NCBI RefSeq assembly: GCF_023715725.1
Contig: NZ_JAMBOT010000009.1
Coordinates: 62,001-126,000, forward strand
DNA from: Paenibacillus pasadenensis
Lineage (GTDB): Bacteria; Bacillota; Bacilli; Paenibacillales; Paenibacillaceae
Length of the DNA stretch: 64,000 nucleotides
Direction: 5' to 3'
Shown here: piece after piece, positions 50,301 to 59,613 of the stretch
How the letters are laid out: every line of letters begins with the position of its first letter
Position numbering within the stretch: the first letter of the stretch is position 1
Program-made: the position numbers and the translations under genes
Notes under the pieces: generated by a model
Told to the model about the DNA's origin: nothing
Database searches by the model: none
What the model saw: only the letters and a program-made list of their open reading frames with translations

Positions 50301-50978
50301 TTGGATTCTGTAGAGGCAATGCTGCCTACGCTGTCCGAGCTCGCCGGGGGCATCGCAGCCCAGTTCGGCGACCGTTGCGAGGTGGTCATTCACGACTGGT
50401 CGCGGCCCTATGACAGCACAATCGTATTTATCGCGAACGGCCATGTGACCGGGCGAAAGGTCGGGGACCCCGGCACTAATCTCGGGTTGGAGGTTATGCG
50501 CGGCACCAGCGAGGGCGGTCATCGTCAGAACTACGTCACACGCACCAAGGACGGCCGGATGCTGCGCTCAACGTCGATTTATTTGAAAAACAGCGAGGGG
50601 ACGGCAATTGGCGCGATGTGCATTAACCTCGATATTTCCGAGCTGCTGGCGGCGGAAAAAGCGATTCAAGGGCTGATCGGCATGCAGGAGCTGAGTCCGA
50701 TTCAGGAATCGTTTGTCAGCAATGTCGGCGAGCTGCTGGATTCGTTGATTCAGGAGGCGGAGGATGCCGTTGGCCGCCCGCCCGCATTCATGAGCCGGGA
50801 AGAACGGGTTCGTTTTATTGGCCTGCTTGACCGCAAGGGAGCTTTTCTCATTAAAAAGGCCGGGGAGAAACTGTGTGCATACTTAGGCATTTCAAAGTAT
50901 ACGCTGTACAGCGATTTGGAGGAGGCAAAAACAGCCGGGGCGGAAGGGAGCGGTTCGGGAGATGGCTCAAAAGAATAA
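50301..50978 (+). CDS. YheO/DauR-like regulator (PAS + HTH)
   Basis: About 225 residues: an N-terminal YheO-type PAS domain (CEVVIHDWSRPYDSTIVFIANGH, SIYLKNSEGTAIGAMCINLD) and a C-terminal HTH (EERVRFIGLLDRKGAFLIKKAGEKLCAYLGISKYTLYSDLEEA). DauR of this family controls D-arginine catabolism. I start at TTG 50301, about ten bases after GGGGG; a longer frame from GTG 50226 has no better support. It overlaps the next gene by 17 bases and leads a D-amino-acid operon, so a D-amino-acid-responsive regulator is likely. Confidence 0.87.
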   Translation: MDSVEAMLPTLSELAGGIAAQFGDRCEVVIHDWSRPYDSTIVFIANGHVTGRKVGDPGTNLGLEVMRGTSEGGHRQNYVTRTKDGRMLRSTSIYLKNSEGTAIGAMCINLDISELLAAEKAIQGLIGMQELSPIQESFVSNVGELLDSLIQEAEDAVGRPPAFMSREERVRFIGLLDRKGAFLIKKAGEKLCAYLGISKYTLYSDLEEAKTAGAEGSGSGDGSKE

Positions 50979-52311
50979 GCGCGCGGAGCTTCAGGCCGAC
51001 AGCGAGGCGAAGGCAGCGGGGACCGCGCAAGGCGGCGGGTTTCAGGAGGAGGCGGCAGTAGAGACGGTGGGGAAGGCAAGCGCCAGCGAGGCGAGGGCAG
51101 CGGGAGCCGAACAAGGCGGCGAGTTTCAGGAGGCAGCGTCAGTAGAGACGGCGGAAAAGGCAAGCGCCAGCCGGAGCGCGTCAGGCGTTCAAGCCGCCGG
51201 AGGCGGCTTTTTGACGGTCCGAGCAATCGATACGCCCTGCATCGTCATTCGCAGCGATACGGTTGACGCCAATATTGCGGCGATGGCCGCTGCGGCAGCA
51301 CGGCGCGGCGTGCAGCTGCGCCCGCACGTGAAAACGCATAAGCTGCCGGAGCTGGCGCATCGGCAGCTAGCCGCAGGCGCCTGCGGCATCACCGCCGCCA
51401 AGCTGTCCGAGGCGGAGGTGATGGCGGATCACGGGATTCGCGATATTTTCATCGCGTACCCCGTGATTGGCGCCGCCAAGGCGGAGCGCGCCGCAAGGCT
51501 GGCGCGGCGCTGCCGGCTCGTCGTCGGCGTCGATAGCGCCGTCGGCGCGCAGCAGCTGTCGGCGGCCGCTGAGGCCGCCGACATCACGCTGGAGGTCCGC
51601 CTCGAAATCGAGAGCGGCCTCCAGCGTACGGGCGTGCTCCCGGAGCGGGCATTGCCGCTCGCGGAGCAGATCATGAGGATGCCCGGCCTCCGGCTCACGG
51701 GCATCTTCACTTATCGCGGCGCGCTGCTTGGCGGCGCGCCGACGCTTGAGCTGCGGGCGGCCGGCCTGGAGGAAGGCCGCCTGATGGCCGGCGTCGCCGA
51801 GGCGCTGCGGCGCGAGGGCGTGCCGATTCAAGACGTGAGCGTCGGATCAACGCCGACGGCAATTTATGCAGCCGAGGTGCCGGGCGTCACCGAGATCCGG
51901 CCGGGCACCTATGTGTTTCAGGACCGGATGCAGGCTGCATTTGGCGTATGTCGGCAAGAAGAATGCGCGGCTGAAGTATGGGCGACGGTTATCAGCCGTC
52001 CTGCGCCGGACCGCATCGTCATTGACGGCGGCAGCAAAACATTCGCCACCGATGTGCAGCCGAATAAAGCTCCTCTGCATCTGGAGGGCTTCGGGCGCAT
52101 CATCGGGCTGCCGCATGCGGTATTTGAGCGCATGAATGAGGAGCATGGCGTCATTCTGATTGCGCCGGAGGATACATGCGAGCCGGGCGACGTGCTGCGA
52201 ATCGTGCCCAACCATATTTGCAGCACGATGAACCTGCATAACAGCGTGTATATAAACGGCCGGGAAGGGCTGCGCCAGGTGGAGGTCGCCGCGCGAGGCT
52301 GTATCCAATGA
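50962..52311 (+). CDS. DSD1/D-threonine-aldolase-type PLP enzyme with repeat-bearing N-terminus
   Basis: The enzyme core (about 366 residues from position 84) has the alanine-racemase-like fold of D-threonine aldolases and D-serine dehydratases: IDTPCIVIRSDTVDANI, the PLP-lysine segment LRPHVKTHKLPEL, and a C-terminal metal-type ending (NHICSTMNLHNSVYI). Residues 1-83 are an odd Ala/Glu/Gly-rich region built of two 28-residue repeats. Start ATG 50962 lies inside the regulator gene. TTG 51211, seven bases after GGAGG, would give a normal-length enzyme beginning at the conserved core. It probably degrades a beta-hydroxy-D-amino acid. Confidence 0.85.
   Translation: MAQKNKRAELQADSEAKAAGTAQGGGFQEEAAVETVGKASASEARAAGAEQGGEFQEAASVETAEKASASRSASGVQAAGGGFLTVRAIDTPCIVIRSDTVDANIAAMAAAAARRGVQLRPHVKTHKLPELAHRQLAAGACGITAAKLSEAEVMADHGIRDIFIAYPVIGAAKAERAARLARRCRLVVGVDSAVGAQQLSAAAEAADITLEVRLEIESGLQRTGVLPERALPLAEQIMRMPGLRLTGIFTYRGALLGGAPTLELRAAGLEEGRLMAGVAEALRREGVPIQDVSVGSTPTAIYAAEVPGVTEIRPGTYVFQDRMQAAFGVCRQEECAAEVWATVISRPAPDRIVIDGGSKTFATDVQPNKAPLHLEGFGRIIGLPHAVFERMNEEHGVILIAPEDTCEPGDVLRIVPNHICSTMNLHNSVYINGREGLRQVEVAARGCIQ
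51007..51174 (+). repeat. Tandem 84-bp duplication inside the PLP-enzyme gene
   Basis: Two copies (from 51007 and 51091) encode AKAAGTAQGGGFQEEAAVET... and ARAAGAEQGGEFQEAASVET.... They are in frame, exactly 28 codons long and clearly related at the DNA level. Confidence 0.85.
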
Positions 52312-52327
52312 GGAGGATGACAAGCGA

Positions 52328-53932
52328 ATGCTGGATCTGGTGCTCAAGAACGGCCGGATTGTCGACGGCAGCGGCAATCCGTGGTACCGGGGCGATGTCG
52401 GAATCAAGGAGAGGCGAATTGCTGCAGTCGGAAAAATCGACGAGGAAGCCGCCGAGACGGTTGATGCGGCCGGTAACGTTATCGCCCCAGGTTTTATTGA
52501 CGGCCACTGCCACTCCGATCTGATGATTCTGGGTCATCCGCTCAGCGAAATCAAGCTCAGCCAAGGCGTTACCGCCGAGGTCGTCGGCAACTGCGGCCTG
52601 GCGCCTGCGCCCGTATTCCCGGATCGCGAGCAGCTGCTGCGCAGCTATATAACGCCGGTAATCGGCGATACTGGAAAGCCCTGGTCGTGGAATACGGTGA
52701 GTGATTATATGGAAGTGATTAGCCGCTCCGCTCCGGCGGAGCATATGGCGACCTATGTGGCGCACGGCGCGCTGCGTATCGCCGCGATGGGCTTCGACAA
52801 TCGCCCGGCGTCCCCGGCGGAGCTGGAACGGATGAAGGAGCTGCTGGAGGAGGGGCTGCGGGCAGGAGCAATCGGCATGTCGATCGGCCTGCTGTATGCC
52901 CCGGGCAGCTACACCTCCAAAGAGGAGCTGGCGGAGCTCTGCTCGATTTTGCCGCGTTATGACGGCCTGCTTAGCACGCATATTCGCGGCGAGGGGAACA
53001 GCCTGCTCCCTTCGGTGCGCGAGGTGCTTTGGATTGCCGGGAAGTCCGGCGTCCCGCTGCATATCAGCCATCTCAAAGCGGCCGGCAAAATCAACTGGGG
53101 CAAAGCGCTGGAGGCGATGGAGCTTGTCGAGGACGCCCGGGCGAGGGGCATGGATGTAACCGTCGATGTGTATCCGTATTCCGCCGGCTCCACGTCGCTG
53201 ACGACTGTTCTCCCGCCTTGGGTGCTGGAGGGAGGCATTCCCGGAGCGCTGGAGGCGTTCCGCGACCCGGCTCAGCGCCGCCGCATCCGCGAGGAGCTTG
53301 GCCGGGAGCAGTCGTCATGGGACAACCTGGTCTGCTCAACCGGCTGGCAGAGTGTATTTGTCGCATCGGCAAGCGGCCTGAACGCCAGCTTAGAGGGCAG
53401 ACATATCGCGGAAATCGCAGAGCGGCGCGGCGTTCATCCCGCCGACTGCATGATGGATTTGCTGCTGGAGGAGAATGGCCAGGTGCCCATTGTCTACTTC
53501 CACATGTCCGATGACGATGTCAGCCAGATTGTCGCCTACTCCCGTTCGCTGATCGCCTCGGACAGCCTCACCTGCGAGACGGGCAAGCCGCATCCCCGGC
53601 TGTATGGGACCTTCCCCCGCGTATTCGCCAAATACGTGCGCGAGGAGCGGACGCTTACGCTGGAGGATGCGGTGCGCAAGCTCACCTCTTTTCCCGCGCA
53701 GCGTTTTCGGCTCGGCAAAAGAGGCCTGATCGTACCCGGTTATGCGGCGGATCTTGTCATCTTCGACCCTGACTCCATTCAGGACAAGGCCACGTACGCC
53801 GAGCCGAAGCGCCAGCCGGAGGGAATCTCTCATGTTGTCGTCTCCGGCAAGCTGGCGATGCGTCACGGACAGCATACCGGCGCCCGCAGCGGCGGTTTTA
53901 TCCGGGCTGCCTCATGCCTCTGCTCCCATTAA
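52328..53932 (+). CDS. N-acyl-D-amino-acid deacylase (D-aminoacylase)
   Basis: This 534-residue amidohydrolase-superfamily enzyme has an N-terminal beta-sandwich (MLDLVLKNGRIVDGSGNPWY), metal motif GFIDGHCHSDL (near residue 60), conserved HISHLKAAG, the metal-region LTCETGKPHPRLYGTF, and the C-terminal IVPGYAADLVIFDP. Length is normal for D-aminoacylases. It frees D-amino acids from N-acyl derivatives in the cytosol. The ATG at 52328 has GGAGG ten bases upstream, 16 bases after the PLP-enzyme stop. Confidence 0.93.
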   Translation: MLDLVLKNGRIVDGSGNPWYRGDVGIKERRIAAVGKIDEEAAETVDAAGNVIAPGFIDGHCHSDLMILGHPLSEIKLSQGVTAEVVGNCGLAPAPVFPDREQLLRSYITPVIGDTGKPWSWNTVSDYMEVISRSAPAEHMATYVAHGALRIAAMGFDNRPASPAELERMKELLEEGLRAGAIGMSIGLLYAPGSYTSKEELAELCSILPRYDGLLSTHIRGEGNSLLPSVREVLWIAGKSGVPLHISHLKAAGKINWGKALEAMELVEDARARGMDVTVDVYPYSAGSTSLTTVLPPWVLEGGIPGALEAFRDPAQRRRIREELGREQSSWDNLVCSTGWQSVFVASASGLNASLEGRHIAEIAERRGVHPADCMMDLLLEENGQVPIVYFHMSDDDVSQIVAYSRSLIASDSLTCETGKPHPRLYGTFPRVFAKYVREERTLTLEDAVRKLTSFPAQRFRLGKRGLIVPGYAADLVIFDPDSIQDKATYAEPKRQPEGISHVVVSGKLAMRHGQHTGARSGGFIRAASCLCSH

Positions 53933-54014
53933 AAGTCTCGTCCGAAGTGACTGTTTTGTCTGCCTCTTATCTGCCTCCTTATCCACCAACTTGTCTATGA
54001 AAGGGACGATATCC

Positions 54015-54479
54015 ATGTCATTGATTGAACAACGCCTCGCCGAGCTCGGCATTACGCTGCCGGAGCTGCCGGCTCCGAAATTTTCCTACATTCCCGTCAA
54101 TCGGACGGGCAATCTCATCTATACGTCGGGTTTTGACTGCCGTATCGACGGAATTTTAATGTATGAGGGCAAGGTCGGCTCCGATCTTACGATTGAGCAG
54201 GGTCAGGAGGCGGCCCGCCAGGTGGTCGTTAACCTGCTGGCAGCTATGAAGGCCTACCTTGGCGATCTCGATCGTGTTGTCAAAATCGTCAAGCTGCTCG
54301 GCTTTGTCAACAGCGCGCCAGGCTTTGCCGATCAGCCATACGTAATGAACGCCGCATCCGATCTGCTGATCGAGGTGTTCGGGGAAAATGGCCGCCACGC
54401 GCGCAGCGCCATCGGCACAAGCGATCTTCCGTTCCACACGCCGGTTGAAATCGAGCTGATTGCTGAGATTCGCGACTGA
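54015..54479 (+). CDS. RidA (YjgF/YER057c/UK114) family enamine/imine deaminase
   Basis: This 154-residue protein is of the RidA superfamily: NRTGNLIYTSGFDCRIDG and the C-terminal RSAIGTSDLPFHTPVEIELIAEI, including the Arg and Glu that bind the substrate carboxylate. RidA proteins hydrolyse reactive imines formed by PLP dehydratases, which fits the PLP enzyme two genes upstream. I use ATG 54015; the frame extends far upstream into the deacylase gene without meaning. It lies 82 bases after the deacylase and ends the operon. Confidence 0.9.
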   Translation: MSLIEQRLAELGITLPELPAPKFSYIPVNRTGNLIYTSGFDCRIDGILMYEGKVGSDLTIEQGQEAARQVVVNLLAAMKAYLGDLDRVVKIVKLLGFVNSAPGFADQPYVMNAASDLLIEVFGENGRHARSAIGTSDLPFHTPVEIELIAEIRD

Positions 54480-54527
54480 TATACACCTGCCTGACTGTTG
54501 ATGCAACACAGGCGGTGCTGCTCCTTC

Positions 54528-54575
54528 AAGGGCTGTTCTCGGGTCATTTAACGATGACCTTGAGGCGCCCTTTTT
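54528..54575 (+). terminator. Terminator of the D-amino-acid operon
   Basis: A long imperfect hairpin with AAGGGC/GCCCTT ends and an inner GGGTCAT/ATGACC stem is followed by TTTTT. Confidence 0.75.
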
Positions 54576-54733
54576 GGCATGACAGAAACGATAACCCGTT
54601 TAATCCGTAAAAGCATCTGCCGGAGCACGGGCTTTTGATTCCATATTTTTGCTTTTGCCGCATAATCATACTAGGATATAGCGATAGAGCCGCTCATCGG
54701 CTCCGGCATAGATTGAAGGTTGGGGGAATGGTT

Positions 54734-55279
54734 ATGGATTCGGGCTGGAACAGGCTTTCGGATCAAGCAGATCAGAAACGGTCAGAGGAGCCCGAGGCGC
54801 ACCGACAACCGGAATTGCTTCGGCTTGACGCGAGAATGATAAGCGCAAACAGGATGGAGGGCTGGATTGCAGCCGCTTGTTATGCCGCTATTCTTGCTGT
54901 GCTGCTGTGGCTGACGATCCGGTTTGACTGGCCGGAGTGGATCGTCATCGGATTGGCGGCGCTGGCGGCGATTTCGGTGCTGATTGAGCTCTTGTTAATT
55001 CCGAAGCTGCGTTACGAGAGCTGGAGATACGGAATTCGAGAGCATGAGATCGAGCTGCGGAACGGGATTGTTTTTCGCAAACAAACGCTGATCCCGATGG
55101 TGCGCATTCAACATATCGATACGAAGCAGGGGCCGTTGGAAAAAAAGTACGGCATCGCAACGCTCACCGTTGCTACTGCCGCGGGCAGCCACTCCATACC
55201 CGGTCTTACGGAAAATATCGCGGAGGAGCTGCGCGGCAGACTCGCCGCTCTGACAAGGATGGCCGACGATGAAATCTGA
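54734..55279 (+). CDS. ydbS: YdbS-like PH-domain membrane protein
   Basis: This 181-residue protein has two closely spaced membrane helices (about residues 43-87) followed by one bacterial PH domain (bPH2: YGIREHEIELRNGIVFRKQTLIPMVRIQHIDTKQGPLEKKYG). I start at ATG 54734, eight bases after TGGGGGA; ATG 54728 is too close to it. It overlaps ydbT by 11 bases. In Bacillus the ydbS-ydbT pair is linked to resistance to some bacteriocins and to the cell envelope; that function is carried over by homology only. Confidence 0.9.
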   Translation: MDSGWNRLSDQADQKRSEEPEAHRQPELLRLDARMISANRMEGWIAAACYAAILAVLLWLTIRFDWPEWIVIGLAALAAISVLIELLLIPKLRYESWRYGIREHEIELRNGIVFRKQTLIPMVRIQHIDTKQGPLEKKYGIATLTVATAAGSHSIPGLTENIAEELRGRLAALTRMADDEI

Positions 55280-56927
55280 TTCTGGCCAGGTTAGGCGGCT
55301 GCATCCGGCATCAATGCTGTTTTTTTGCGCCAAAGGACTTAAGGAAATGTACGGTTTTCTCCCGCTGATTCCGGTCATTGTGCTATGGGGGCCGCGCATG
55401 ACCGGCTTCGAGATTAGCCGGTTTTGGCTTACGGTTGTGGCGGTCGGGCTTGCGCTGCTGCTGCTCGGGCTGACCTGCTGGCTGAGATGGAGCCGGTTCG
55501 GTTATGAAACGGAAGCATCGGCCATTCGAATTCAGCATGGAGTCTGGACGCGCCAGGAAATTTGGATTCAACGGGAACGAATCCAGTCCGTCGACACCAC
55601 GCAAAACGTGGCGGAACGTCTATTCGGGCTTGTTCGGCTGCGAATCGAGACCGCAGGCGGAGGCGATAAGCCCGAGGCGGTGCTGCCGTCGCTGTCTGCC
55701 GCCGAGGCGCAACGAATTCAGCGGCTGCTCGGTTTTGCGGAGGAGGAGCAAGCCATTGGAGCTGCAGGCAGCAACGGACTAGCGTCCGTATTAGCAGAAG
55801 AGCCGCCAGCCGACGGCGCTGCAGGCCGTATTGCTTCTAATTCAGCCGAGTTCGTAGCGGGGACAGCCCATGCCAAGCAGGCTGATGGAGCGGAGGCGAC
55901 GGCTGCATCCGGCAGACCAGGCGGGCCTGCCTCAGAGCCCGCTTCTGGAGCAGCAACTGCTTTCAGGGAGCCGGGAGCCTTTGCCGCGCTTAGTCTTGAG
56001 CCTGGCATGCTGTGGAAATACGCCTTCACCTCTTACAAAACGGGCGTCGCTTTTTTGCTTATCGCAGGTTTAGCTTCAAGAGCAGCCAACGAATGGTTCA
56101 AGGAGCTCGATCTTTGGGGGCTGCTTGAAAGCTGGTTCGGCAGCTCCTGGCTGCTGATCTCCTTGCCGATCGTATTCGTGCTATCCTGGGCGATCACGGC
56201 GCTCCAGCTGTTCAATGCCAACTACGGCTTCCGGATCGAGCGCAGAGGCACCAAGCTGAACGTGGAGAGAGGGCTGTTGGAGAAAAAGCGGCAGACCATC
56301 GACACCGAGCGGATTCAGGCGCTTCAGCTCGTTCAGTCGATGCTGCACCGGCCTTTTGGATGGTACAGCGTGCGTGCCTGCATTGCGGGCAATCTGGATG
56401 AAAAGGATAAAAATTTTGTGCTTTTTCCAATTGTGCGCAGGGAGGAAGCACAGGAATTTTTGCAGCAATTTACGCCGTCGTTCCGCATTCCGAAAACATG
56501 GAGCACTCTAGGGCGCTCCGTCTGGCCGGCCTATGTCGGCGTGCCCGTGCTGATCGGCGCTCTTGTCGCAGCGCCTGGTGTGATTTGGCTTCCGGGGCCT
56601 TACCGCTGGTTATGCTTGCTGCTGCCTCTGCTGGCGCTCCTGCTCGGGGCTCTGGAGCAGCGGAATGCGGCTTGGTCCAGCTTGGAGGGGCAGGTCGCCA
56701 TTCGGGATGGCAGTCTGCTGCAGGTGCAGACGCTCATTCCGAAGCAGCGGGTGCAATGGCGGCGAATGTCGCAATCCTGGCTGCAGCAGCGGCGCTCGCG
56801 GGCGAATCTGCGCATCAGTCTGACCGCAGGCAAAAACGAGCAGTCGTTCCGGCTGCGCCACGCTCCGGCGGAAGCCGTCGAGCGGCTGATGCGGGAAGCC
56901 GCTCCTTATAGGGGGCGGCATCTCTAA
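55269..56927 (+). CDS. ydbT: YdbT-like protein with multiple PH domains
   Basis: This 552-residue membrane protein has several bPH2 domains: SRFGYETEASAIRIQHGVWTRQEIW near residue 80, NYGFRIERRGTKLNVERGLLEKKRQ near 320, and a degenerate third near 470. They are separated by pairs of membrane helices. A ~90-residue Ala/Gly-rich, probably disordered insert lies between the first PH domain and the second helix pair (about residues 155-245), which I do not expect in typical YdbT. It is coupled to ydbS by overlap. Envelope-related function by homology. Confidence 0.87.
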   Translation: MKSDSGQVRRLHPASMLFFCAKGLKEMYGFLPLIPVIVLWGPRMTGFEISRFWLTVVAVGLALLLLGLTCWLRWSRFGYETEASAIRIQHGVWTRQEIWIQRERIQSVDTTQNVAERLFGLVRLRIETAGGGDKPEAVLPSLSAAEAQRIQRLLGFAEEEQAIGAAGSNGLASVLAEEPPADGAAGRIASNSAEFVAGTAHAKQADGAEATAASGRPGGPASEPASGAATAFREPGAFAALSLEPGMLWKYAFTSYKTGVAFLLIAGLASRAANEWFKELDLWGLLESWFGSSWLLISLPIVFVLSWAITALQLFNANYGFRIERRGTKLNVERGLLEKKRQTIDTERIQALQLVQSMLHRPFGWYSVRACIAGNLDEKDKNFVLFPIVRREEAQEFLQQFTPSFRIPKTWSTLGRSVWPAYVGVPVLIGALVAAPGVIWLPGPYRWLCLLLPLLALLLGALEQRNAAWSSLEGQVAIRDGSLLQVQTLIPKQRVQWRRMSQSWLQQRRSRANLRISLTAGKNEQSFRLRHAPAEAVERLMREAAPYRGRHL

Positions 56928-57002
56928 CCAGTTCGGCTCGTTGAGCCGATAGCAGCGCCAACGATTTGTCTGCAGGAGCCGTCCAGCGTGTGCGGCCGCA
57001 AT

Positions 57003-57039
57003 AAAAAGGGAAGACGGGCTTGTTCCGTCTTCCCTTTTT
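57003..57039. terminator. Perfect bidirectional terminator, ydbT / SgrR-like
   Basis: Perfect 15-bp arms (AAAAAGGGAAGACGG and its complement) have a seven-base loop between convergent genes. Confidence 0.95.
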
Positions 57040-57052
57040 ATTTGCCGCTCCA

Positions 57053-58897
57053 TTACGAACGGAGCTCCGTTGCTGCCAGCTCCGGCGCGGCAAGGCAGGT
57101 TTCCAGCCATACCTGCTTAAAATCGACCCAGCCAAGCCGATTGAGGCGTACGCCCTGCACGGACGGATGCAAATAGGTGCGAAGCTGCTGATGATGCAGG
57201 AAAATAATCGAGCCGTCATCCCGCAGCTGCTCCTCGACCTGCCTTAATATTTGCCGCCGTGCGGCCGATTCCGGCGCCGCAAGCGCGGCGTCGATCCGCC
57301 CGGATATCCAGCGGTGCGTATCATCCGTAAGGTAGCTGTACAAAATGCAGGCCTCATGCTCGTAAGCCTCGATCTCACAGACTTCGTCCTCCGCGATGAC
57401 CAGTCTCCACATGGACAGGTCGGAATTGAGATGCCCGGTGCCGCATACTCCGGATACAAATTCGGCCTCCAGCGTAATGCCCCACTCGGCCAGCCGTTTT
57501 TGCATCCAGAGAATCTCATCCTTGTATTTGGGATCCGCAACGGTGCGGATCGGAGTGCCGTCATATTCGGCTTCCTTGAGCGCAGCGCGCAATCGCTCCG
57601 GACGAGGAGGCTCGGGCGTGCGAATCGCGCTCATTTCCGGCAGAAATCCGTAGGCTGGCAAAGCCTGTTTTTTCCCCTGCAGCTCCGCAACCAGATCGGC
57701 GGGGTCAAGAATCATGCGCACAGCGCGCCGGAAAGCCTCCGACTGATGCGGCCCTTGCTTGCGCAGATTCCAGCCAACCATGGCGCAGCCGTGGCAGACC
57801 TTCTGAATCGTCTGCCATTCCGCAGAAGGAGGCGTAAGCTCCGCATCGTAGTAGATGCCGTCGCGAATACGCAGCATTCCGGGCTCGGCTTGCGGTTTGG
57901 CCGGAGTCTGGCATTCCTCGGGGATGATGACCATGTCGACGTAGTCGAGATAAGGACGCCCCCCGTAATACAGGTCATGCGCGCCAAGCTCGATACGGCT
58001 TGCCGTATTGGAGAGCAGGCGGAACGGGCCGGTGCCGCAAGGCTTTTTCCAGTAAGCCTCCTCCGCCATTCCGCCGAAGCTGTCCGGCAGCAGCGAAGCG
58101 CCGGTCGAGCAGACGAAGCGGTCAAAAATATAATTGGGACGGCTCATCTTGAACCGTACGACATGCGGGCCGATAGCCTTGATTGCATCCACTCCGCGCA
58201 TCAGCCAGCGATTCGCCCTCTGCTCCAGCAGCCGCTCGAACGTAAATACGACATCCCGCGAGCTGAGCTCTTTTCCGTCATGAAAGAGGATTCCTTTTCG
58301 CAGAAAAAAAGTCCATTCCGTCGCATCCGCATTGACGCTCCAGTGATGGGCGGCAGCGGGCACAATTCTCTGCTCTTCCTCGCTGTAACGGAGCAGGCGG
58401 TCGAACAGCTGCCGCATGAGATGGGAATCGAGCGCGTAGTTCACTTCCGCAGGGTCAAGGGTCTGCACCCCGGAGAGAATGGGGAACCGCAGCCTGTCGC
58501 TGGGCGCATCGTCGGGCTTCGCTTCTTTTTTGTAGCCGAATTGGCCGTCGAGCCACTCCAGAAAGCGCTCCTTGGCATCCGTGTTCCCCGCGTATTCGCC
58601 CATAAGCTCAAAGGAGGATTTATAATTGCCTTCCGTTGCCGTCTGCTGCAGCAGCTGAAACAAATAGTCTTCTTTTGGAGCGAAAAAGGAAATCTGAGAC
58701 TTGTGCCCGCGCCCGCGGCCAGGCTTCCAAGCGATCAGCCCTTCCTGCACCAGGCGGCGGAGAATCAGCTTGGCGTTACGCGTGGTGCAGTATAGGGCGG
58801 CGGAGATGTCCTCCAGCGTCACCTCGACGGGCGACTCCAGCTCCGAGCTGCCCAAAAACCGGTCTAAAAGAGTCAAATACCGCTCGTTCGCATACAT
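57053..58897 (-). CDS. SgrR-like transcriptional regulator with solute-binding domain
   Basis: In this 614-residue protein, residues ~1-115 form an SgrR-type winged-helix domain (LEDISAALYCTTRNAKLILRRLVQEGLIAWKPGRGRGHKSQI), and residues ~150-600 resemble the family-5 peptide/oligosaccharide-binding proteins (ATEWTFFLRKGILFHDGKELSSRDVVFTFERL). It lacks a signal peptide, so it is a cytosolic ligand-sensing regulator. SgrR in E. coli responds to sugar-phosphate stress; here the ligand is unknown and no obvious target transporter is adjacent. Start at ATG 58897. Confidence 0.9.
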   Translation of the reverse strand: MYANERYLTLLDRFLGSSELESPVEVTLEDISAALYCTTRNAKLILRRLVQEGLIAWKPGRGRGHKSQISFFAPKEDYLFQLLQQTATEGNYKSSFELMGEYAGNTDAKERFLEWLDGQFGYKKEAKPDDAPSDRLRFPILSGVQTLDPAEVNYALDSHLMRQLFDRLLRYSEEEQRIVPAAAHHWSVNADATEWTFFLRKGILFHDGKELSSRDVVFTFERLLEQRANRWLMRGVDAIKAIGPHVVRFKMSRPNYIFDRFVCSTGASLLPDSFGGMAEEAYWKKPCGTGPFRLLSNTASRIELGAHDLYYGGRPYLDYVDMVIIPEECQTPAKPQAEPGMLRIRDGIYYDAELTPPSAEWQTIQKVCHGCAMVGWNLRKQGPHQSEAFRRAVRMILDPADLVAELQGKKQALPAYGFLPEMSAIRTPEPPRPERLRAALKEAEYDGTPIRTVADPKYKDEILWMQKRLAEWGITLEAEFVSGVCGTGHLNSDLSMWRLVIAEDEVCEIEAYEHEACILYSYLTDDTHRWISGRIDAALAAPESAARRQILRQVEEQLRDDGSIIFLHHQQLRTYLHPSVQGVRLNRLGWVDFKQVWLETCLAAPELAATELRS

Positions 58898-59020
58898 GGG
58901 TCGGCCTCCTTATTGCGTGGGAAATGGCAAAAGAGGAAATGAGTTGAAGTGATTATACGCTTTTTATCCCTTTTTGCCCAGCTCATACTGATTATAGAGA
59001 GAAGGACGGAGGTTGAGACC

Positions 59021-59203
59021 ATGCAGGAGCACAACTATTTGGTTGAAAAGCTGACTGAGCTGCGTGAACGGGAGCTGCGCCAAAAAGCGTACTGGATGTG
59101 GGCGTTAAGCCAGAGAGAAGAGAAAGGCACAACAGCGTCTTGGAGAGCTCGTCTGGGCCGGGCTGCGGCGCGAGCAGCTGCACTTCTATCCCTTAAGCGA
59201 TAA
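59021..59203 (+). CDS. Small basic protein, unknown
   Basis: This 60-residue, Arg/Ala-rich helical protein starts MQEHNYLVEKLTELRERELR and ends LLSLKR. The ATG at 59021 has GGAGG about eight bases upstream, which is the main support for it being real; the frame extends to 58949 without support. No family recognised. It is divergent from the SgrR-like gene and followed by a terminator. Confidence 0.6.
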   Translation: MQEHNYLVEKLTELRERELRQKAYWMWALSQREEKGTTASWRARLGRAAARAAALLSLKR

Positions 59204-59325
59204 TTATTAATTCTAAAAGCGAATCATTTATATTTTTTTACCGTAAATCATATGGTCCTTTAGGTTGAGGGAGATATGATGTCTATACAACTGGACTGAT
59301 TAATAATGTCGTAATTTATTATAAT

Positions 59326-59383
59326 GGAAAACTCTATTTTACTCATTTCCGATAAGGGATTGAAGTGAAAATGGAGTTTTTTA
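59326..59383 (+). terminator. Terminator-like hairpin before the PI-PLC gene
   Basis: AAAACTC-TATTTTAC and GTGAAAA-TGGAGTTTT pair with mismatches and end in a T run. It lies in the 410-base AT-rich gap 59204-59613, which otherwise should hold the promoter of the secreted protein; no other gene is seen. Confidence 0.6.
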
Positions 59384-59613
59384 TGTAACTTCATAGAATG
59401 ATTTGTCCTCATTTTTGATAGGTCTTTATGGCCTGATCTTAAAAAAACAAACCTGAAATCTTCTACTTGCTAGCAGAGTTGCAGTTCTTTATATTTTAAC
59501 TCTGAAACATACAAAATTTACTATTCCAAGTAATGGGGAGGGTTTTAATTAATCCGCAGGTTTGACCGTAATGCCTGATAAACCGAATTCAACTTTTTTT
59601 AAAGAGGAGCTCC

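Noticed and set aside
57251..58795. 514-codon open frame on the + strand opposite the SgrR-like gene
   Set aside because: It is an antisense shadow caused by GC-rich codon usage; no Shine-Dalgarno and no recognisable protein, while the opposite strand encodes a clear SgrR-like protein.
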